DNA of 11,489 nucleotides from an uncultured Clostridia bacterium (GTDB taxonomy: Bacteria; Bacillota; Clostridia; Christensenellales; Aristaeellaceae), in contig CALVTV010000219.1 in the NCBI GenBank assembly GCA_944363005.1, positions 1-11,489 on the forward strand, in the 5' to 3' direction. Positions 7,093 through 11,489 of the stretch are shown one piece after another (positions within the stretch are counted from its first letter, which is position 1; every line of letters begins with the position of its first letter). The notes below the pieces were generated by a model. That model saw only the letters and a program-made list of their open reading frames with translations, searched no databases and was not told the DNA's origin. Made by a program: the position numbers and the translations under genes.

Positions 7093-7373
7093 CAGTGCCT
7101 CCTGCGCCCAAAGAGCCCGCGGCGCTCCCGCTTGGGCGCAATGTCGCTGTATTCAATCGCGGCAATCTCGCCCGTCACATCCAGCTTGCCCTCGTCCAGA
7201 TTGAGCTGCTCGATGTGCAGATTCGCGCCCGTGAGCGCCACTTCCCCCACCGATGTCTCCAACACGACTTCCTCATCATTGAAGCAGCTCACCGCGGTCA
7301 CCCCGGCAAGCTTCGCCCGTTCGCGTCCCTCCATGGTCAGGGTGTGCGGGCGCTGCAAGGTTTCCATCTCCAT
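7092..7373 (-). CDS. yabP: Sporulation protein YabP
   Basis: This 93-aa soluble protein matches the YabP/YqfC family of small sporulation proteins. RPHTLTMEGRERAKLAGV is followed by a beta-rich stretch VSCFNDEEVVLETSVGEVAL, then TGANLHIEQLNLDEGKLDVTG and IAAIEYSD. The end is basic (RERRGLFGRRRH). The ATG at 7373 has GGAGG 7 nt upstream. It is the first gene of the yabP-yabQ-divIC-ppx group. In B. subtilis the gene is expressed in the mother cell during sporulation; here I see no clear sigma-E promoter in the 77 bp upstream. Its presence marks the organism, or its recent ancestor, as an endospore former. Confidence 0.92.
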   Translation of the reverse strand: MEMETLQRPHTLTMEGRERAKLAGVTAVSCFNDEEVVLETSVGEVALTGANLHIEQLNLDEGKLDVTGEIAAIEYSDIAPKRERRGLFGRRRH

Positions 7374-7450
7374 ACCATCGCCTCCGGGAGGAGCTTATGC
7401 GGCGCGGCGGCAAAAAAGAGGTCGATCCCAGCAAAAGCGGGCGACAAAAA

Positions 7451-8407
7451 TCAGCGGGTTTCGGATGCGTCCAGGGACGCGATCACCTCCCGCAGTTGTC
7501 CAGCGGACGCCGCGAGCGCCTCGCGTTCGCTCGCATCCAGCGGCAGTTCCAGCACGGCCTGCACCCCGTCCTTGCCCACGACCGAAGGGATGCTCAGCGC
7601 CAGTCCGGTCAATCCGTATTCCCCGCCGAGCACGGTCGATACCGGCAAAACCGCCTGTTCGTCGCGCACGATGCACTCCGCAATGCGCGCCACGGCCATC
7701 GCAATGCCGTAATAGGTCGCGCCCTTGCGCTCGATGATGGCATACGCACTGTCGCGCACGTCCTCGTAGATTTCCTTCTTGAGCCGGTCGCTGTCCACAA
7801 AGCCGCGCTGCACGCAAAAATGCGCCAGTTCGATGCCCGATACGTTCGCCCCGCTCCAGACGGCGAGTTCGCTGTCGCCATGTTCCCCGATGATCACCGC
7901 GTGCACGCTCCGGCTGTCCACCCCCAGGCGCTTGCCCAGCAGCTGCTTGAGCCGCGCCGTGTCCAGCACCGTGCCCGAGCCGATCACCCGGCTGACCGGA
8001 TACCCCGAAAGGCGCTGCGCCTCGTAGGTCAAAATGTCCACCGGATTGGAAACGATCAGCAAAATGCCCTCAAACGCCGTCTCGCGGATGCGCGCGATGA
8101 TGTCTTTGAGGATGGCCACATTTTTGCCGATCAGTTGGAGGCGCGTCTCACCCGGCTTTTGGTTCGCCCCCGCCGTAATGATGATCAGCGCGCAGTCGGC
8201 CACGTCCTCGTATCCGCCCGCGTGGATGTCCATCGCCGCCGTGTACGGCAGGCCGTGGCTCAGGTCCATCGCCTCCCCTTCCGCCTTGTCCCGGCTCATG
8301 TCGATGAGCACCATTTCCGAAAAGATGGCGCGCTGCATGAGGCTGAACGCGATGGACGCCCCCACATGCCCGCAGCCGATCACGGCGACCTTTCTCATAT
8401 TGATCAT
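7451..8407 (-). CDS. ldh: L-lactate dehydrogenase
   Basis: The 318-aa enzyme has the full motif set of NAD-dependent L-lactate dehydrogenases: GCGHVGAS (residues 11-18) binds the dinucleotide, D36 fits NAD preference, AGANQKPGETR (79-89) is the active-site loop, SNPVDILTY lies at 120-128, D149 and R152 hold the substrate, and GEHGDSE (174-180) carries the proton-transferring H176. Q83 stands at the specificity position, where Gln means lactate and Arg would mean malate. It reduces pyruvate to L-lactate in the cytoplasm and regenerates NAD. By alignment to classical numbering, H188 of the fructose-bisphosphate site is kept (H169) while R173 is Lys (K154). The ATG at 8407 has GAGG 9 nt upstream. 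It lies after a strong terminator, so it needs its own promoter, which I do not see clearly. Confidence 0.94.
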   Translation of the reverse strand: MINMRKVAVIGCGHVGASIAFSLMQRAIFSEMVLIDMSRDKAEGEAMDLSHGLPYTAAMDIHAGGYEDVADCALIIITAGANQKPGETRLQLIGKNVAILKDIIARIRETAFEGILLIVSNPVDILTYEAQRLSGYPVSRVIGSGTVLDTARLKQLLGKRLGVDSRSVHAVIIGEHGDSELAVWSGANVSGIELAHFCVQRGFVDSDRLKKEIYEDVRDSAYAIIERKGATYYGIAMAVARIAECIVRDEQAVLPVSTVLGGEYGLTGLALSIPSVVGKDGVQAVLELPLDASEREALAASAGQLREVIASLDASETR

Positions 8408-8449
8408 GCTCTATTTCCTCGCTTTCCCTGGAATGCGCTCAGTTTGCCC

Positions 8450-8483
8450 CAAATAAAAAAGGGGCATGCGAGGAAGCATGCCC
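8450..8483 (-). terminator. Strong intrinsic terminator of the binding-protein gene
   Basis: On the minus strand GGGCATGC and GCATGCCC form a perfect 8-bp stem with the 6-nt loop TTCCTC. A run CTTTTTTATTT follows. It begins 1 nt after the stop codon of the solute-binding protein gene and separates it from ldh. Confidence 0.93.
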
Positions 8484-8484
8484 G

Positions 8485-9963
8485 TCATTTCGCCTGATTG
8501 AGCAGATTCACCAGTTCTTCGCTGCCCGCCTGCCGAAGCTCTTGCAGCCAGGCGTTCCAGTGTTCGTCATCCAGCGGGGTTTCGCCCGTCACAAAGCGCG
8601 CGATGCCGCGATCCACGCAGCCGCCAATCGTCAACGCCAATGCATCCGCCCGCGCCTGGGACGCGGCATCCAGCGCATAGGCGGGCGTCACCTGCCGGGC
8701 AACCGCCTGCACCTTCGCGCTCTCGGCAAAGACATGCCGGTCCGCATCGCTGTCCACCCGTTCCAGAAACGCCTGGGGCACGAGTCCCGGCATCGTCGTG
8801 CCCGTATACATGAGCGCCTCGGCCTGAATCTCTTCCAGCGGGCGCGTAGCCTGTACGTTCAGCGTCCAGGAGCCATCCTCGCCCACGATGTAGTCCTCAC
8901 CCTCGACGCCCGCATAGGCCAGCCGCGCGCCTTCCTCGCCATAGAGCGCATCCACCCAGCGCAGCGCCGCTTCGGGATCCTCGCACGCGGAGGTGACGGC
9001 AAAGCAACCCGTCCACACGCTGCCCAGCAGATCGCGCCAGACCGTCTCGCCGTCCGGCCCCGGCATCAGCAACGCCCGATAATCGGTGACATTCTGCGCC
9101 GGCACATGCGTAAACGGCGTCATGCTCACCAGCAGCGCGCTGACCACCGGCGCGTCCTCTTCTTGCGTCTGCAAAGCGGAGACGCTGTGATAGGCCGTAA
9201 AGGCCTGGGGCTGCAAAATGCCCTGCTCGTACCAACTGCGCAGCAGCTCCACAAAGTCGCGGTATCCGGCAAGCTCCGGCGCAAAGACGGCGCTTCCCTC
9301 CACGCGCGCGATGTGGTAATCGTCCGCGACGATGCCAAAGTACGGCAGAAGCCAGCGCATCTCCCAAACACCCGTGAGGTCTGCGGCAATTTCATCGGCC
9401 TTGCCGTTCCCGTTGGGGTCCGCGTCCCGCAGGACAAGCAGCGCCTGCGTCAGCTCCTCCACCGTGCCGGGCATGGCAATCCCCAGCTGTTCCAGCCACG
9501 CCGCGTTGATCCATACACAGACCTGCCGCTCGCTTCGGCTCAGCAGCGGAAGCGAGGCTATACGCCCATCCTCCAGCGCAATCACATCACGCCATGCCGG
9601 ATTCTCCTCCAAAAGCGCGGACAGGTTCGGCATGTTTTCCTCGATCAGCGGTGCCAGGTCGATCAGCGCGCCCGCATCGAGCAGCGCGCGCTCCTGCGTG
9701 CGCGTCAGTTCCGCCTTGAAGAGCACCTCCGCGGGGATCTCTCCCTCCAGCATCCCCGAAAGCAGCGCTTCATACGCCTCCTCATCCAGGGATTGCGCGT
9801 CCATGTGAACCCCCGTCAGCGCCTCCATGCGCGGAAAGAACGCGCTCTGCGCCCACTGGCGCGCCACATCCTGCGTTTCCGGCCCCGTGAGCGTCAACGC
9901 CCAGGCCCGAGCCCCCGCGAGCATCATGCCCAGGGCCAGAACCACCGCCGCCATTTGTTTCAT
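8485..9963 (-). CDS. Extracellular solute-binding protein, family 1 (probable carbohydrate ABC transporter)
   Basis: The 492-aa protein begins with a secretion signal: MKQMAAVVLALGMMLAG, then ARAWA, a likely signal peptidase I site. No cysteine lies near the cleavage region, so there is no lipobox, which is odd for a Gram-positive binding protein. The body shows features of family 1 sugar-binding proteins: GALIDLAPLIEENMP in the N-lobe, a calcium-loop-like DADPNGNGKADE (about residues 180-191), and WTGCFAVTSACEDPEAALRWVDALY. It probably binds an oligosaccharide or similar solute, but no permease or ATPase gene is next to it. The start at 9963 is chosen because GGAGG lies 7 nt upstream; an ATG at 9987 has no such site. 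It is transcribed alone, with its own promoter and terminator. Confidence 0.88.
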   Translation of the reverse strand: MKQMAAVVLALGMMLAGARAWALTLTGPETQDVARQWAQSAFFPRMEALTGVHMDAQSLDEEAYEALLSGMLEGEIPAEVLFKAELTRTQERALLDAGALIDLAPLIEENMPNLSALLEENPAWRDVIALEDGRIASLPLLSRSERQVCVWINAAWLEQLGIAMPGTVEELTQALLVLRDADPNGNGKADEIAADLTGVWEMRWLLPYFGIVADDYHIARVEGSAVFAPELAGYRDFVELLRSWYEQGILQPQAFTAYHSVSALQTQEEDAPVVSALLVSMTPFTHVPAQNVTDYRALLMPGPDGETVWRDLLGSVWTGCFAVTSACEDPEAALRWVDALYGEEGARLAYAGVEGEDYIVGEDGSWTLNVQATRPLEEIQAEALMYTGTTMPGLVPQAFLERVDSDADRHVFAESAKVQAVARQVTPAYALDAASQARADALALTIGGCVDRGIARFVTGETPLDDEHWNAWLQELRQAGSEELVNLLNQAK

Positions 9964-9992
9964 GCTCTTGCCTCCGTATCGCTCCATTTTTT

Positions 9993-10003
9993 CGGAACTT
10001 CCG
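9993..10003. promoter_or_regulatory. Operator-like inverted repeat at the binding-protein promoter
   Basis: CGGAA-C-TTCCG is a perfect inverted repeat with one central base. It is flanked by runs of T on the plus strand and lies just downstream of the predicted transcription start near 10007. A repressor site is plausible from this position, but chance is not excluded. Confidence 0.3.
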
Positions 10004-10013
10004 TTTTTTTCCG

Positions 10014-10022
10014 ATTATATCA
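10014..10022 (-). promoter_or_regulatory. Extended -10 promoter of the binding-protein gene
   Basis: On the minus strand TGATATAAT forms an extended -10 element with a perfect TATAAT (10014-10019). No good -35 box is found 17 bp upstream (TGGCGG), which is usual for extended -10 promoters. The leader to the ATG at 9963 is about 44 nt. Confidence 0.65.
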
Positions 10023-10118
10023 TATCCGTCCGTGTCCCGCCAGAGTGATTCGCGCGCAGTCAGGGCAGACTACTTGCGCATTGCGCGCATAGACTGATGG
10101 CGAAGAGGGGGAATCGGA

Positions 10119-11075
10119 TTGCTTGAGAAGCTGAACGCAAACTGGCGTGCGCGGCGTGTGCTGCTGGTGGGCACCGCGGACCGCGCCACGCAGTGGATGC
10201 AGGCGCTCCTGACCGAACTGGGCGCCAAACCCGCGCGCATTCCGCCATCGGCCGGTGCGGAGCCGCTTTGCCGGGCCATGACGGCTGGACGCATCAGCGC
10301 GGTGATCGTCCCCGCGCTGTCGACGCTCGCGCCCGGCAAGGATGCCGCCGGGCAACTCGCCGCCTTGGCCTCGCTGCTGCGCGAGATCCGGGAAGCCGGC
10401 GTGCCGCTGACCATCCTCTGCTCGGATGAAAACGTCTATCGCGCGCAACAGCACCCCTGGTATGCCCGCGAAGAGGACTTGACCGGCGGGGAAACGGCGG
10501 CCGGACTGAGCATGTCGCTGCTGCAAGCGTATGCGGACGGCGTATCGCGCGGGCTTTGCGGCGATGCCGTCCATACGATCTGCGTGCGCCACATGCCCAC
10601 GCTGGGCAGCGGCTCGCCCGCCACCCTGCAATACACCAATTGGTGCCGCGCGCTGCTGGCCGGGGAAGTGGTCAACGTCTGCAATCCCGCCATGCAGGGC
10701 GTCTTCCTCCATCCGCTGGACATGGCCTGCGGCGCATTGGCCCTCGGCGCGCGGTTTTTTGCCGGGGAAGAGCCGGGGATATTCAACCTCGGCCCCGGCC
10801 CTCTGAGCCTCTGCGCCAATCGCAGCGCAGCGCTACGGCTCATCGCGCGCCACGGCGGAACGCGCCCCATTCAGGAGAGCGAACCGCCGCTCGGTCCCGC
10901 CCTGCCGTTGCTCGACGGCGCACGCGCGCGCCTGCTCTGCGGCACGGTCTGCCAGCTCTCCGCCGACGACGCGCTCGACCGGCTCTTCTTTCTTGAACGC
11001 GCCGCGCAGGAGGGAAACGAGTTGGAGGAAATCCAAAAACAGACGCAGGACTACATCCTCCGCCTGAGCGTATGA
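10119..11075 (+). CDS. Degenerate extended-SDR protein related to CDP-glucose 4,6-dehydratase
   Basis: The 318-aa protein starts at TTG, with GAGGGGG 7 nt upstream; an in-frame stop lies 24 bp upstream of the TTG and I see no ATG between. It keeps the outline of the sugar-nucleotide dehydratase/epimerase fold: a first strand RRVLLVG with W26 and LGA after it, CSDENVYR and YAREEDLTGG (residues 101-124) like the family's TSDKVYEN and YRE-D-LGG, GEVVNVCNP, HPLDMACGALALG, GIFNLGPG, and a tail LLDGARARLL...ADDALDRLFFLE. However, the GxxGxxG site reads GTADRAT (18-24), and the catalytic Tyr and Lys positions are A128 and M132. It is therefore probably not an active dehydratase. It may be a regulator, scaffold or binding protein. 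It is the only plus-strand gene here, convergent with a flippase gene. The fold relation is my own motif alignment. Confidence 0.72.
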   Translation: MLEKLNANWRARRVLLVGTADRATQWMQALLTELGAKPARIPPSAGAEPLCRAMTAGRISAVIVPALSTLAPGKDAAGQLAALASLLREIREAGVPLTILCSDENVYRAQQHPWYAREEDLTGGETAAGLSMSLLQAYADGVSRGLCGDAVHTICVRHMPTLGSGSPATLQYTNWCRALLAGEVVNVCNPAMQGVFLHPLDMACGALALGARFFAGEEPGIFNLGPGPLSLCANRSAALRLIARHGGTRPIQESEPPLGPALPLLDGARARLLCGTVCQLSADDALDRLFFLERAAQEGNELEEIQKQTQDYILRLSV

Positions 11076-11078
11076 ACA

Positions 11079-11107
11079 GAGGCATGCTCCCGTCAGGAGC
11101 ATGCCTC
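11079..11107. terminator. Hairpin between convergent genes, possible bidirectional terminator
   Basis: GAGGCATGCTCC and GGAGCATGCCTC form a perfect 12-bp stem with a 5-nt loop, 3 nt after the stop of the plus-strand gene. No strong T run follows on either strand, so termination is likely only if helped by other factors. It could also protect 3' ends from exonucleases. Confidence 0.55.
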
Positions 11108-11179
11108 CATGTCTTCAGTCTGATTCGCGCTCTTTGCGCCGCGACTCCTGCAACGTCGCTTTCACAAGCGTACGGGAAA

Positions 11180-11489
11180 TCAACGCGCAAGCCGGAGTTT
11201 GCGCAAAAGGCCCCGCACCAGCTCCTTCTCCCCGGCGTTCATCGCCAGCGCATACACGCTCAGCGCGTACACCGCCGTATACGGCACGGCAAAGCGCAGC
11301 ACGCCGCCATACCCGACAAACGAAAAACAGCGCACGGCCACCAGCCCCATCACCACCGGCGGGATCATGGCCGGAAGGATGGACAGGCTGCTGGAAAAGA
11401 AGTATTTCATGTCCAGTCCGATGTGCGTCTGGTAATACCAGTTCATCACCAGCCCCTTGCCCACGAGCAGGGAAACCCCCCGGCCCATC
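11180..11489 (-). CDS. Probable polysaccharide flippase, C-terminal part (5' end cut by window edge)
   Basis: Only the last 102 residues or so are in the window. They contain NWYYQTHIGLDMKYFFSSSL, which resembles the N-YY---LGLD---FF segment before the last helices of Wzx-like flippases of the MATE superfamily. Two hydrophobic membrane segments follow (LSILPAMIPPVVMGLVAV and FAVPYTAVYALSVYALAM). The end is basic (ELVRGLLRKLRLAR), as is common for these proteins on the inner face. Such flippases move lipid-linked sugars across the membrane. The frame remains open to the window edge, so the methionine at 11488 is probably internal. The call rests on a short segment and could be another multi-pass membrane protein. 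It converges on the dehydratase-like gene. Confidence 0.6.
   Translation of the reverse strand, partial: MGRGVSLLVGKGLVMNWYYQTHIGLDMKYFFSSSLSILPAMIPPVVMGLVAVRCFSFVGYGGVLRFAVPYTAVYALSVYALAMNAGEKELVRGLLRKLRLAR

Noticed and set aside
8542..10092. 516-codon open frame on the plus strand
   Set aside because: It is antisense to the solute-binding protein gene and runs through its promoter. Its composition is biased and no motif is visible.
11108..11240. Minus-strand frame ending RTLVKATLQESRRKERESD, as a possible frameshifted tail of the flippase
   Set aside because: The flippase already ends naturally with a basic tail after its last helix. The other frame has no good start and its upstream part does not look like membrane protein.

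Overview
The window looks like chromosome of a GC-rich, endospore-forming Firmicute (Clostridia). The reasons are a sporulation pair (yabP-yabQ) next to divIC, strong AGGAGG-type ribosome binding sites, sigma-A-like promoters of the TTGACA-17-TATAAT kind, a Firmicutes-type L-lactate dehydrogenase, and tRNAs that closely resemble bacterial initiator and elongator tRNA-Met, both with encoded CCA. GC content is high by eye (about 60 percent; not computed). A clade such as Christensenellales is possible but cannot be shown from this sequence. I see no mobile element, phage gene or CRISPR array.

Nearly all genes lie on the minus strand. Reading in their direction of transcription, from right to left, the window starts with the C-terminal end of a probable polysaccharide flippase (11180-11489, cut by the window edge). 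Convergent to it, and alone on the plus strand, is a 318-aa protein (10119-11075). It keeps the outline of a CDP-glucose 4,6-dehydratase-type extended SDR but has lost the glycine motif and the catalytic Tyr/Lys. A 12-bp hairpin separates the two genes. Next comes a monocistronic extracellular sugar-type binding protein (8485-9963), with its own promoter and a strong terminator, and then L-lactate dehydrogenase (7451-8407).

The central block is yabP-yabQ-divIC-ppx/gppA (5435-7373), tightly packed. Two genes serve spore formation, one serves division-septum assembly, and one is a Ppx/GppA-type phosphatase with an unusual nucleotide-site residue. The stop codon of that last gene lies inside the -35 box of a consensus promoter that drives a two-gene tRNA operon, tRNA-fMet then tRNA-Met, closed by an intrinsic terminator.

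The left part is a four-gene operon (1-4697) behind a strong extended -10 promoter and a leader of about 275 nt: an uncharacterised three-TM membrane protein, a MoxR AAA+ ATPase, a DUF58 protein and a BatA-like VWA membrane protein cut by the window edge. The last three genes are joined by ATGA overlaps. Such loci are thought to form membrane-associated chaperone or assembly systems, but the client is unknown.

The observations most worth following are the degenerate dehydratase-like protein, the Asp-to-Gly change in the Ppx/GppA phosphate-1 motif, the long leader of the MoxR operon, and the binding protein that lacks a lipobox.
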